The translations under genes were made by a program, and so were the position numbers. A DNA stretch of 44,917 nt from positions 1 through 44,917 of the forward strand of contig NZ_NEFY01000017.1 of assembly GCF_002258215.1 (NCBI RefSeq). Reading direction: 5' to 3'. This DNA is from Marinobacter vinifirmus (GTDB lineage: Bacteria; Pseudomonadota; Gammaproteobacteria; Pseudomonadales; Oleiphilaceae). Shown piece after piece: positions 28,740 to 36,898 of this stretch (its first letter is position 1; each line of letters begins with the position of its first letter). Below the pieces are notes generated by a model. The model saw only the letters and a list, made by a program, of their open reading frames with translations. It was not told where the DNA came from and made no database searches.

Positions 28740-29741
28740 ATGTTGCTTACAACAGCAGTCTCACCTTTTACCTGTCTGAGTAGTATGCAGAACTTTATCG
28801 TCAATTCCGAGCTGGAATCTTACCTTCGCCTGAACCGCGCCGCCTGCGGGGAGTGGACGCTGGCCCTTCAGGATTTGCTGGGCTGCACCGGGCTGGTTTG
28901 TGATTTGTCCCGGCCGAAAGCCGAAGCCGGCTCGTTGTCGGCGCTGGAAGTCGGAGCGGGCATGGTTGCCGCTTTGTCGGTCAGCCAGAACCTCATCCTG
29001 AAACACTGCTGCCTGGATTCGCCCTTGCTGGTGTTCCGGGTTCAGGGGCGGTGTGAGGTTGTGTCTGCCGGTAAGGCAGCGACCACGGTCTTTCCGTTTC
29101 AGGTATTTCCGCCTGCTCAAACCTTCAGCCTGAGGGTGGCGGCAGACAGCCGTGTGCTCCTGCTCCGGCTGGCAGACCAGCCCGATGCGCCGCATACAGG
29201 CCCGGCCATTGGTGATGCGATCACCCGTTGTATCCACGGGTTCCTGTTCCAGGTCGGATTTCTGCAAGACCACGATCACGGATGCCGGGCGGCGGAAACC
29301 CTGTTGCAGGAGATCAACGGGATACTTCGCGGAAACACCGCTGCTGCCTCGGCAACGACAGCCATTCCGGAGCCCGACCGGCGGCTACTCAAGGCCATCA
29401 TCAAGATACGGACAGAGCCGGACTGGCCCTTTGACCTGCAGGATTTATCCAGCCACGCCGGAGTGAGCGAGCGTAACCTCTACTACCTGATGAAACGGCA
29501 GACCGGCATGACACCCTACCGCTATTACCAGCGCTGCCGGCTGATTCGCGTGCGCCGGCGGCTGGTGGATTGCCAGTGCGCAGTGCCCCATATCTCCCGC
29601 TACGCAGGTGATGAAGGCTTCAGCCACTTTGGCCGTTTCGCGGCGCTCTACCGGGAACACTTCGGAGAGCTGCCCAGCGAAACGGTTCAGTGGCGCCGGC
29701 GTATGCAGGCTCAGGAGCTGCTGGCGCCGGCACTTTCCTGA
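28740..29741 (+). CDS. AraC-family transcriptional regulator
   Basis: 333-residue regulator. The C-terminal 110 residues hold the two helix-turn-helix motifs of AraC (LQDLSSHAGVSERNLYYLMKRQTG and the second around HISRYAGDEGFSHFGRFAALYREHFGELPSE). The N-terminal 200 residues have a cupin-like sensing domain with no recognised ligand. ATG 28740 has AGGGA nine bases upstream; ATG 28785 (MQNFIVNSELES) is a credible alternative that removes a 15-residue N-terminus. The stop overlaps the end of the convergent efflux gene by 31 bases, which makes it a plausible regulator of that operon, but nothing in sequence proves it. Confidence 0.82.
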   Translation: MLLTTAVSPFTCLSSMQNFIVNSELESYLRLNRAACGEWTLALQDLLGCTGLVCDLSRPKAEAGSLSALEVGAGMVAALSVSQNLILKHCCLDSPLLVFRVQGRCEVVSAGKAATTVFPFQVFPPAQTFSLRVAADSRVLLLRLADQPDAPHTGPAIGDAITRCIHGFLFQVGFLQDHDHGCRAAETLLQEINGILRGNTAAASATTAIPEPDRRLLKAIIKIRTEPDWPFDLQDLSSHAGVSERNLYYLMKRQTGMTPYRYYQRCRLIRVRRRLVDCQCAVPHISRYAGDEGFSHFGRFAALYREHFGELPSETVQWRRRMQAQELLAPALS

Positions 29742-32700
29742 TCTTCGTGCTCATCAGCGGCGGAGCCGTGATGATCACGGGCGAGCAGGATGTAGAACGC
29801 CGGCAATACGAACACGGTGAACAGGGTGCCAATGCCCAGGCCGGCACTGATGGTCAGGCCGATGGCAAACCGGCTTTCGGCGCCAGGCCCTACTGCAATC
29901 AGCAGCGGCACCATGGCGAAGATCAGTGCCAGTGAGGTCATGATGATCGGCCGCAGGCGAATAGCTGCAGCCTCAATCACCGCCTCTACCTTGTTCAGGC
30001 CTTGCTCTTTCTGTAGCTGGTTAGCGAATTCCACAATCAAGATGCCGTTCTTCGACACCACACCAATCAGGGTGATCAGGCCCACCTGGGTGTAGATGTT
30101 CATACTGGCGAAGCCCAGTACGATGAACGCCATGGCGCCGGCAACGGACATAGGCACCGACACCAGGATGATGATCGGGTCACGCCAGCTTTCGAACTGC
30201 GCCGCCAGTACCAGGTAGATCACCAGCAAGGACAGGAAGAAGGTCACCACCAGGGCGCTACCCTGGGTCGCCAGCTGCCGTGATTCGCCGGTGTAGTCGA
30301 AGCTGAAGCCCTGCGGGAACACTTCTCCAGCAGTCTGCTCCATGAACTCCATGGCGGTACCGGCTGCCACGCCGGGCATGACCACCCCTTCGAGCGTGAG
30401 CGAGTTCAGCTGGTTGAACTGGGTGCGGTTGGATGGTTCCACTTCCTCGGTAAAGCTGACCACACTGGACAGCGGCACCAGCTCGCCGTTGCCGGCGCGG
30501 ATGTAGTAGTCATCCAGTGCTTCACGGCTGGCGCGGAACTGGTCGTCCACCTGCGGAATCACCTGGTAGGAGCGGCCTTCCATGTTGAAACGGTTGATGT
30601 AACCACCACTGAGCATGCTGGCCAGCGACTGGCCAACATCCTGCATCGACAGGCCCAGGTCTGCCACCCGGTCACGGTCCACGTTAATGCGGGTGCTAGG
30701 TTTGTCGAAGTTAATGGATTTCTTCAGGAACATGAAGTTGCCGCTCTGCATGGCCTTGCCCAGCAGTTCATCGGCCACCTGGTCCAGCTGCTCGTAGCTG
30801 CCGCCGGTGGTGATCACAAACTGGAACGGCAGGCCACCGCCGGAGCCCGGCAGGGCCGGCAGCGGGAACACTGCAGTCTGCAGCCCGGTGACATTCTTCA
30901 GCTCGGCATCCAGCAGCGGCTGGGCCTCGAACTGGCTGATTTCCCGCTCGCTCCAGGGCGACATTTTGAAGCCGCCAAACACGGCGTTCGGGCTGGTCAC
31001 ACCCAGGATCATGAAGTCTTCGTTGTAGCCGGGCACGGTGGCCATGCGGTCCTGCACTTCCTGGCCGTGCTCATAGAGGTAGTCCAGTGTGGACGTTTCC
31101 GGCCCCAGGCCCTGATAGAACAGGATGCCCTGGTCTTCGGTGGGGGCCAGCTCGTTCTGGCTCATCATTACCATGAAGTAAATGGAGCCCAGTACCACCA
31201 CAGCGAAGAACACCACCACCGACTTGGTCTGCATCAGAGAGGTCAGTGCTGCTTTATAGGCATTGGCCAGGCCGTTGAAGGTTTTCTCGACCAGTTGCTC
31301 GAACTTGCCCGGGTTGCCGTGTGGCTTGAGCACCTTGCCGGACAACATGGGCGATAGGGTCAGGGCCACGATGCCGGAGATGACCACGGTGCCGGCCAGG
31401 GTGAAGGCGAACTCGGTAAACAGCGAGCCCACCAGGCCACCCATAAAGCCGATGGGGGCGTACACCGCCACCAGGGTGGTGGTCATGGCGATGATGGGGG
31501 TAGCCATCTCCCGGGCGCCGTTAATGGCGGCCTCGAACCGGGATTCGCCCTGTTCGATATGCCGGTGCACGTTCTCCACCATGATGATGGCGTCATCCAC
31601 CACCAGGCCGATGGCCAGCACCATGGATAACAGGGTCAGCAGGTTCAGGGAGAAGCCGAACATAAGCATCACGAACGCGCCACCAATCAGCGACAGCGGC
31701 ACAGCCACCGACGGCACTACCGAGGCCCGCACCGAGCCCAGGCACAGGAACACCACCACCAGTACGATGATCATGGCTTCGATCAGGGTACGGATAACTT
31801 CGTTGATGGAGTCGTCGATAAAGTCCGAGGCATCGTAGGCCAGGCGTACATTCAGGCCGCTGGGCAGCTGGCTTTCGATGTCGGGCAGTTCGTCTTTCAC
31901 CAGTCCGGCTACCGTCAGCGGGTTGGCTCCGGGCGCCATTTCGATGGCCACGTAGGTGGCCGGCTGGCCTTTGTACAGGGCCAGCTGGTCGTAGTTCTGG
32001 GAGCCCAGTTCCACCCTGGCAATGTCCTGAAGGCGGATCAGCGTGCCGCCGGATTGCTTCACTACCAGGTTGCGGAAGGCTTCCGGGTCTGCGATGTCGG
32101 TGTCGCTGGTCAGGCTCACTTCGGTGTACTTGCCCCGGGTCTGGCCCACAGCGGCCTGGTAGTTGTTGGCGCGCAGCTTGGCGGCCACCTCCACCGGCGT
32201 CATATCGACCGCCGCAAGTCGCTCCGGGTCCAGCCATACCCGCAAGGCGAAGGTACGGCCCAGCAGCTGGGCCTTACCCACGCCAGACAGTGCCTGCAGC
32301 TTGGGCTGAACAACACGGGTCAGGTAATCGGTAATCTGGGGTACATCCAGCTCGGTGCTGTAGAAGGCGATGTACATCAGTGCGGTGTCGTCACCGGTGG
32401 TGGAGGTGATCACCGGGTCTTCGGCTTCTGCCGGCAGCACGTTGCGCTGGCTGGCCACCTTGGCCTGGATTTCCGCCAGGGCATCGTTGGCGTCGTAGTT
32501 CAGCACCATCTTGGCCTGGATGGTGGACACGCTCTGGGAGCTGGTGGAGGTCAGGTAATCAATGCCGCTGGCTTCGGCAATGGCCTGTTGCAGCGGCGTG
32601 GTGATAAAGCCCTTGATCAGGTCCGAACTGGCACCGGGGTAGGCGGTGGTTACCGTCACCGTGGTGCTTTCCAGCTTCGGGTACTGGCGGATTTCCATTT

Positions 32701-32791
32701 CCATGGCGGCCCGGGCACCGAGCAGCAGGATCAGCAGGCTGACCACCGTGGCCAGGACTGGCCGGTGGACAAATATATCGGTGAATTTCAT
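29711..32791 (-). CDS. RND efflux transporter, inner-membrane permease (HAE1 type)
   Basis: 1026-residue proton-driven trimeric pump. TM1 is near residues 10-28, the large periplasmic loops are around 40-330 and 560-870, and TM helices recur at 335-545 and 875-1010. The proton-relay Asp pair is Asp399-Asp400 in GLVVDDAIIMVENVHR. The porter-loop sequences RQYPKLESTTVTVTTAYPGA and the C-terminal GLITLIGVVSKNGILIVEFAN are typical of multidrug HAE1 pumps (AcrB/MexB relatives). Start and upstream stop share TAATG, so it is coupled to the adaptor gene. No outer-membrane TolC-type partner is encoded nearby. Confidence 0.93.
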   Translation of the reverse strand: MKFTDIFVHRPVLATVVSLLILLLGARAAMEMEIRQYPKLESTTVTVTTAYPGASSDLIKGFITTPLQQAIAEASGIDYLTSTSSQSVSTIQAKMVLNYDANDALAEIQAKVASQRNVLPAEAEDPVITSTTGDDTALMYIAFYSTELDVPQITDYLTRVVQPKLQALSGVGKAQLLGRTFALRVWLDPERLAAVDMTPVEVAAKLRANNYQAAVGQTRGKYTEVSLTSDTDIADPEAFRNLVVKQSGGTLIRLQDIARVELGSQNYDQLALYKGQPATYVAIEMAPGANPLTVAGLVKDELPDIESQLPSGLNVRLAYDASDFIDDSINEVIRTLIEAMIIVLVVVFLCLGSVRASVVPSVAVPLSLIGGAFVMLMFGFSLNLLTLLSMVLAIGLVVDDAIIMVENVHRHIEQGESRFEAAINGAREMATPIIAMTTTLVAVYAPIGFMGGLVGSLFTEFAFTLAGTVVISGIVALTLSPMLSGKVLKPHGNPGKFEQLVEKTFNGLANAYKAALTSLMQTKSVVVFFAVVVLGSIYFMVMMSQNELAPTEDQGILFYQGLGPETSTLDYLYEHGQEVQDRMATVPGYNEDFMILGVTSPNAVFGGFKMSPWSEREISQFEAQPLLDAELKNVTGLQTAVFPLPALPGSGGGLPFQFVITTGGSYEQLDQVADELLGKAMQSGNFMFLKKSINFDKPSTRINVDRDRVADLGLSMQDVGQSLASMLSGGYINRFNMEGRSYQVIPQVDDQFRASREALDDYYIRAGNGELVPLSSVVSFTEEVEPSNRTQFNQLNSLTLEGVVMPGVAAGTAMEFMEQTAGEVFPQGFSFDYTGESRQLATQGSALVVTFFLSLLVIYLVLAAQFESWRDPIIILVSVPMSVAGAMAFIVLGFASMNIYTQVGLITLIGVVSKNGILIVEFANQLQKEQGLNKVEAVIEAAAIRLRPIIMTSLALIFAMVPLLIAVGPGAESRFAIGLTISAGLGIGTLFTVFVLPAFYILLARDHHGSAADEHEDQESAGASSS

Positions 32792-33888
32792 TACTCAGAC
32801 GCCTCCTGGCCGGATTCGTCCTGAATCTCAACCCGCTGGCCGGCCCGGAGCCTGAGCAGGCCCTTGGCAACCACGGTTTCACCGGATTCGAGGCCGGACG
32901 TTACGGAGGCCCTGCCCTCACGGACTTCGCCAGTGGTGACGCTGCGGCGGCTGACCACCAGCTGGCCTTCATCGTTTTCTTCCACTACGAACACGAAGTT
33001 GCCGTAAGTGTTATAGGAAATAGCCTCGCGGGGCAGGGTGACCACTTCGTTATCCCGGGGCTGGCCGGTCTGGACAGTGGCAAACATACCCGGGCGCAGC
33101 AGGTTATCTTCGTTGTTCAGGATGGCGCGTATGCGCACGGTGCGGGTTTCCGGGTTCACCGAGGTGTTAATGGCGCTGACGTCACCCTCAAAGGTGCGGT
33201 CAGGCACTGCGGCTACAGTGACAGACACCGGATAGCCCTGGTCGACATCCGGCAGGTATTTCTCGGACAGGGTGTAGTCCACGTAGATCGGATGCAGCAT
33301 GTTGATCTCGACGATCGGAGTGCCGGTGCCAATGTACTGGCCCTGATCCACCATCCGGATACCCAGCTTGCCGTCGAACGGGGCCTTGATCACCTTTTTG
33401 TTCAGCTGGGCCTCGGCCTCGTTCACCCGTGCCCGGGCGGCATCGTAGTTGGCCTTGGCTTCGTCGTACTGGGACTGGGACACGGCGCGCCGCGGCAGTA
33501 GGTCGGAAATCCGCTTGAACTCCTGCTGCGCCAGTTGAGCCTCGGCCCGGCGGGTGCGGAGGGCGGCTTCGTCGATAGCGGCATCCAGGCGAACCAGGAC
33601 GTCTCCCTGTTTAACCGTATCGCCGGATTCAAAGCTGATGCTTTCAATCACTCCCGGCACCTCGTTGGCCACCTCAATACCGTTGATGGCTTCTACGCTG
33701 CCCACCGCCTTGATGGCCGGCTGCCAGTTTTCGGTGGTTGCCTCGGTCACGGAAATGATCGCCGGCGGCTGCGGCTGTGACAGCATTTCCTTCATCTGGC
33801 CAAACTGCATGAACTTGTAGCCGAAGATGCCGCCAAGGACGACACCAAGGAAAATGATGACGATGACAAAACGGGATGCGGTGCGCAT
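32791..33888 (-). CDS. RND efflux periplasmic adaptor (membrane fusion protein)
   Basis: 365-residue adaptor that bridges the pump and an outer-membrane channel. An N-terminal anchor helix (FVIVIIFLGVVLGGIFGY) is followed by a barrel-sandwich/lipoyl part (VANEVPGVIESISFESGDTV, GDVLVRLD), a coiled-coil hairpin (residues about 95-165, Ala/Glu/Gln-rich) and a beta-barrel domain (YVDYTLSEKYLPDVDQGYP). Start ATG 33888 is chosen because AGGA lies nine bases upstream; the frame is open to 33966. It has no lipobox. Heads the two-gene efflux operon; a palindrome about 190 bases upstream may regulate it. Confidence 0.92.
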   Translation of the reverse strand: MRTASRFVIVIIFLGVVLGGIFGYKFMQFGQMKEMLSQPQPPAIISVTEATTENWQPAIKAVGSVEAINGIEVANEVPGVIESISFESGDTVKQGDVLVRLDAAIDEAALRTRRAEAQLAQQEFKRISDLLPRRAVSQSQYDEAKANYDAARARVNEAEAQLNKKVIKAPFDGKLGIRMVDQGQYIGTGTPIVEINMLHPIYVDYTLSEKYLPDVDQGYPVSVTVAAVPDRTFEGDVSAINTSVNPETRTVRIRAILNNEDNLLRPGMFATVQTGQPRDNEVVTLPREAISYNTYGNFVFVVEENDEGQLVVSRRSVTTGEVREGRASVTSGLESGETVVAKGLLRLRAGQRVEIQDESGQEASE

Positions 33889-34072
33889 AGGTCTGTTCCT
33901 GGGAATAGAGTTCTTGAGACTGATAACGTCGCTGGGATGGGAAGGCTGACAGCTTTCCTTGCGCATCAGATGACAGCGACCAGACGCTTGCTGCTCACTC
34001 GGGCGTCAGCTCAGCGTTAACCAATAGGATGCTACAAAAAGCACTTGAGTTTGTCACCCGTTTGCAGAAAAA

Positions 34073-34095
34073 ACGCAGTATATGTACTGCTGCGT
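34073..34095. promoter_or_regulatory. Palindrome in the divergent efflux / J-protein intergenic region
   Basis: GCAGTA, TATG, TACTGC (34075-34090) is a 16-base perfect inverted repeat, with a second, overlapping repeat ACGCAG (34073-34078) and CTGCGT (34090-34095). It lies in the 292-base gap between the efflux adaptor and the J-domain gene and could be an operator. No other feature is recognised in that gap apart from a weak -10-like GTTATGCT before the J-protein. Confidence 0.4.
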
Positions 34096-34180
34096 CTTAC
34101 GTCTAAATGACGGGGGTGGATCTGATCTCCGCGGTAATCTGTTATGCTCCGGTGACGATACAAGCGGGTGAGGATTTGGA

Positions 34181-34684
34181 ATGCAGTTGATTCTCGGCCT
34201 GGCCCTGGCGGCCGCCGTGTTTGTCATCCTGAAAAAATGGGGTGCGCTGTCGCCGGAAGGCCAGAAAGCGGCCATCTGGAAAGTGGTGCTGGTGGCTGGC
34301 GGTGCCCTGTTGCTGTTTATGGTGCTGACCGGCCGGGTGCACGTGATCACTGCCGGCATTGCGGCCCTGATTCCACTGCTGAGAAAACTGCCGGCGCTGA
34401 TGCGCTACGCGCCGATGTTCCGCAAGGCCATGGACGATTCCTCCGGGCCGGAAGCTTCGGGACAGGCCGGTACGGGTGACCAGCGTGCACCGGTTGCCGG
34501 CGCTATGACCGAGCGGGAAGCCTGCGATATTCTGGGAGTGACGCCGGGTTGCACCCGTGAAGAGGTGGTGGCTGCCCACCGCAAGCTGATGCAGAAGGTG
34601 CATCCGGATCGCGGTGGTAACGATTACCTGGCCGCCAAGCTCAACGAAGCCCGGGACCTGCTGATCGGCAAACGCGGCGCCTGA
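34181..34684 (+). CDS. Membrane-anchored J-domain protein (Tim14/Pam18-like)
   Basis: 167-residue protein with two N-terminal hydrophobic segments (about 3-16 and 34-50) plus a third short one (55-67), a linker, and a C-terminal J-domain from residue 108 on. The invariant HPD is at 141-143 in KVHPDRGG. The J-domain (ACDILGVTPGCTREEVVAAHRKLM, GNDYLAAKLNEARDLL) closely resembles mitochondrial Tim14/Pam18, including the shortened form ending soon after helix III. It should recruit DnaK to the inner membrane. GAGGA is about six bases before ATG. The stop TGA abuts the convergent gene's stop. Confidence 0.82.
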   Translation: MQLILGLALAAAVFVILKKWGALSPEGQKAAIWKVVLVAGGALLLFMVLTGRVHVITAGIAALIPLLRKLPALMRYAPMFRKAMDDSSGPEASGQAGTGDQRAPVAGAMTEREACDILGVTPGCTREEVVAAHRKLMQKVHPDRGGNDYLAAKLNEARDLLIGKRGA

Positions 34685-35479
34685 TCAGGGCAGGATATCC
34701 ACTTTCACATCGATGGCCAGCTGTTCCGCCAGGCTGCTGTTGCGCTGATAGACCAGGCCGCCCTGCTGGCGGCTTTCCGATGTGCTGACCCCGCCCAGAG
34801 ACACCCATTGCCCCGGCTCCACCCGGCGGATGGTCACCAGCGCCTCGGTTTCATAGCCGGGCAGTGCTGCCGGGTCTTCCTCGAACGATACAATGTTCAG
34901 CTCCACTGCCTGGCCGGAAATCGACTGGGGGCTGACCACAAACCCGCTGCGGGTTTCCACCTGTTCCAGGATCACCGCCGGGTTGCGGCCACCCTGAACG
35001 GCGAAGGGGAGGGGGCGCACGCTGCCGGAGGTAATGTGAGCAGATTGCCCGTCCTGAACCACCAGGTGGCGCTGGGAGCTTGAGTTGCTGGAACGGCTGC
35101 TTTGCTCGACCCCGGCGGATACCCGGTTACGGTTTACGCTGACACCAGCACCGGAACCCGAGCTGTCTGAACTCTGCCGGTAGCGCACGGTAATGCGCAT
35201 CTGTACCGGAGGTACATCCAGCGAGCCGACCAGGGTGCCGATTTCATCCAGCAACACTGGCTCTCCCCTTACAACCAGTTGTGTTCCACGGGCCGTTACC
35301 GACACTGGAGCTTGCTGGTACAGGGTGCGTACCTGCTGCGCCATGTCTTCGGCGGTGCGGTTCTGCAGCTGGTAAATGCGGGTTTCCTGTTCTGCCCGGG
35401 CCGCCGCCGGAGCCGCCAGGCCAAGTATCAGAACGGCCAGCAGGGCCAGAGTGGAAAACCGGGCGAAAGGATTGTGCAT
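34685..35479 (-). CDS. Secretin-fold periplasmic protein (NolW-like N-terminal domain)
   Basis: 264-residue exported protein. The signal peptide (LALLAVLILGLAAPAAARAE) leads into a NolW/secretin-N-like module (RIYQLQNRTAEDMAQQVRTL, GTQLVVRGEPVLLDEIGTLVGSLDVPPVQM). The rest is Ser-rich around residues 120-150 and lacks the secretin pore domain. Start ATG 35479 is supported by a perfect GGAGG five bases upstream. Such orphan secretin-domain proteins are of unknown function; no other secretion genes are nearby. Convergent with the J-protein gene, the two stop codons forming TGATCA. Confidence 0.7.
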   Translation of the reverse strand: MHNPFARFSTLALLAVLILGLAAPAAARAEQETRIYQLQNRTAEDMAQQVRTLYQQAPVSVTARGTQLVVRGEPVLLDEIGTLVGSLDVPPVQMRITVRYRQSSDSSGSGAGVSVNRNRVSAGVEQSSRSSNSSSQRHLVVQDGQSAHITSGSVRPLPFAVQGGRNPAVILEQVETRSGFVVSPQSISGQAVELNIVSFEEDPAALPGYETEALVTIRRVEPGQWVSLGGVSTSESRQQGGLVYQRNSSLAEQLAIDVKVDILP

Positions 35480-35535
35480 CTGGGCCTCCGAAGCCACGTT
35501 AACGACACCCACCGGAAAATAATCCGGATTGCGGG

Positions 35536-35565
35536 TTGCCAATCTGAAAACCGCGGGTATATAGT
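35536..35565 (+). promoter_or_regulatory. Promoter of the DAHP-synthase leader
   Basis: TTGCCA (35536-35541) and TATAGT (35560-35565) with an 18-base spacer, each five of six against the sigma-70 consensus. Transcription would begin near 35572, about 79 bases before the GTG of the short leader peptide. This makes the ATG at 35573 effectively leaderless and therefore an unlikely start. Confidence 0.65.
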
Positions 35566-35650
35566 GAAAAGCATGAAGACTCTACACACAGCCTGTCAAT
35601 TGAACGTTCTGAAAGCTTTCGGTGAAAAACTGAAGGCCGCAGGTTCTGCT

Positions 35651-35710
35651 GTGTATTTTTGGTGGTTTGATTATGGCTTTTATTTTAGCCAGAGCCCGGG
35701 CCGCCCGTAA
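35651..35710 (+). CDS. Aromatic leader peptide of the DAHP-synthase attenuator
   Basis: 19-residue leader: 11 of its first 12 codons after the start, apart from Asp and Gly, are aromatic (YFWWFDYGFYF), including two adjacent Trp codons, four Phe and three Tyr. It then reads SQSPGRP and stops. GTG 35651 has AGG seven bases upstream. An in-frame ATG at 35573 would give 45 residues but sits on the predicted transcription start. It precedes a terminator at 35779-35814 and the DAHP synthase gene, the standard arrangement for ribosome-mediated attenuation. Ribosome stalling would report Trp, Phe and Tyr supply together, matching the shared first step of the pathway. Confidence 0.8.
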   Translation: MYFWWFDYGFYFSQSPGRP

Positions 35711-35739
35711 GATCTTCATCGACCGAACACAACGAGGAA

Positions 35740-35767
35740 GGCAGCCCGGCAAGCAACCCAGGCTGCC
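35740..35767 (+). ncRNA. Hairpin of the DAHP-synthase leader, candidate anti-terminator partner
   Basis: GGCAGCC (35740-35746) pairs perfectly with GGCTGCC (35761-35767) across a 14-base loop. It lies between the leader-peptide stop and the terminator, so it could be the pause or anti-terminator hairpin. Alternative pairing with the terminator was not found by eye. Confidence 0.45.
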
Positions 35768-35778
35768 ACCGGACTCCG

Positions 35779-35814
35779 AAAAGCCCCGACTGGTAGCCCA
35801 GCCGGGGCTTTTTT
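35779..35814 (+). terminator. Rho-independent terminator (attenuator) before the DAHP synthase gene
   Basis: AAAAGCCCCG (35779-35788) pairs with CGGGGCTTTT (35803-35812), followed by further T residues. It lies 32 bases before the gene's ATG, so it would stop transcription before the structural gene. Confidence 0.85.
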
Positions 35815-35845
35815 GATTCTGATACAGGGAAACGGGAACACAGAC

Positions 35846-36898
35846 ATGAACATGCCGCTGAAATCTGAAACACTGGATGCGCAAACCTCAAGCGCCTGCC
35901 AGCACCGCCAGGAAGCCAGACTGCCCTCCGCCGCCGAGTTGCGCCAGCAGTTTCCTGCCGATGAGCAACTGGTTCGGGCCATTGCCGGTTACCGTGAACA
36001 GATCCGCGCTGTACTGCACGGTCAGGACGACCGCACCCTGATTGTTATGGGGCCCTGCTCCATTCACGACGAACAGGCCGCCCTGGACTACGCCACCCGC
36101 CTGAAAGCGCTGTCAGACGACGTCAGTGACCGGTTCCTGATTGTCATGCGCGCCTACCTGGAAAAACCCCGCACCACCGTGGGCTGGAAAGGTCTGCTGT
36201 ACGATCCGGAACGCACCGGCCAGGGCGACCTGAAGCAGGGCCTGGAGCGTTCCCGCAAGTTGTTGCTGGCGTTATCCGAGCTTGGTTTGCCGCTGGCCAC
36301 CGAAGCTCTGAGTCCATTCATGATGGATTACCTGGGTGACCTGGTGAGCTGGACCGCCATTGGCGCCCGCACCACCGAATCCCAGATCCACCGGGAAATG
36401 GTCAGCGGCCTGCCCATGCCTACCGGTTTCAAGAACGGTACCGATGGCGGCATTACCGTGGCCAGCCATGCCATGAAGTCTGCCTCGCACCCTCACCACC
36501 ACATGGGCATTTCCCACAGTGGCTCACCGGTGATGATCTCCACCGTTGGCAATCCGGACACCCACCTGGTGCTGCGCGGCGGCCGGGGCGTGACCAACTA
36601 CGATGAGCTGAGCATCGCCAAGGCAGTGGCAGAACTGGAAAAAGCTGGCGTATCAACGGCTGTGATGGTGGACTGCAGCCACGACAACGCCTGCAAACAG
36701 GCCGAGCGGCAAGTGGATATTGCCCGGGATGTGATGGCCCAGAAGCGCAACGGCAACCGGCACATCAAGGGCCTGATGCTGGAGAGCTTCCTGGAATTCG
36801 GTCGCCAGGATGACGGTAAAGAGCTGGTCTACGGCTGCTCGATTACCGATCCGTGCCTGGGCTGGGAACAGACGGAGGCTCTGATCCGCTCACTGTAG
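35846..36898 (+). CDS. 3-deoxy-7-phosphoheptulonate synthase (DAHP synthase, class I)
   Basis: 350-residue enzyme condensing PEP and erythrose-4-phosphate, the first step of aromatic amino acid synthesis. The length equals E. coli AroG. Conserved motifs are VMGPCSIHDEQAALDYATRL, EKPRTTVGWKGLLYDP, GARTTESQIHREMVSGLPMP, TGFKNGTDGG, VLRGGRGVTNYD and MVDCSHDNACKQ. Which feedback isozyme (Phe, Tyr or Trp type) it is cannot be said; no symbol is given. ATG 35846 (MNMPLKSETL) is preferred over an upstream in-frame start. Expression should be controlled by the leader at 35651-35814. The end overlaps the convergent exporter gene by 56 bases. Confidence 0.95.
   Translation: MNMPLKSETLDAQTSSACQHRQEARLPSAAELRQQFPADEQLVRAIAGYREQIRAVLHGQDDRTLIVMGPCSIHDEQAALDYATRLKALSDDVSDRFLIVMRAYLEKPRTTVGWKGLLYDPERTGQGDLKQGLERSRKLLLALSELGLPLATEALSPFMMDYLGDLVSWTAIGARTTESQIHREMVSGLPMPTGFKNGTDGGITVASHAMKSASHPHHHMGISHSGSPVMISTVGNPDTHLVLRGGRGVTNYDELSIAKAVAELEKAGVSTAVMVDCSHDNACKQAERQVDIARDVMAQKRNGNRHIKGLMLESFLEFGRQDDGKELVYGCSITDPCLGWEQTEALIRSL

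Noticed and set aside
34682..34687. Functional site TGATCA between two convergent genes
   Set aside because: It is simply the two abutting stop codons, TGA and its complement.
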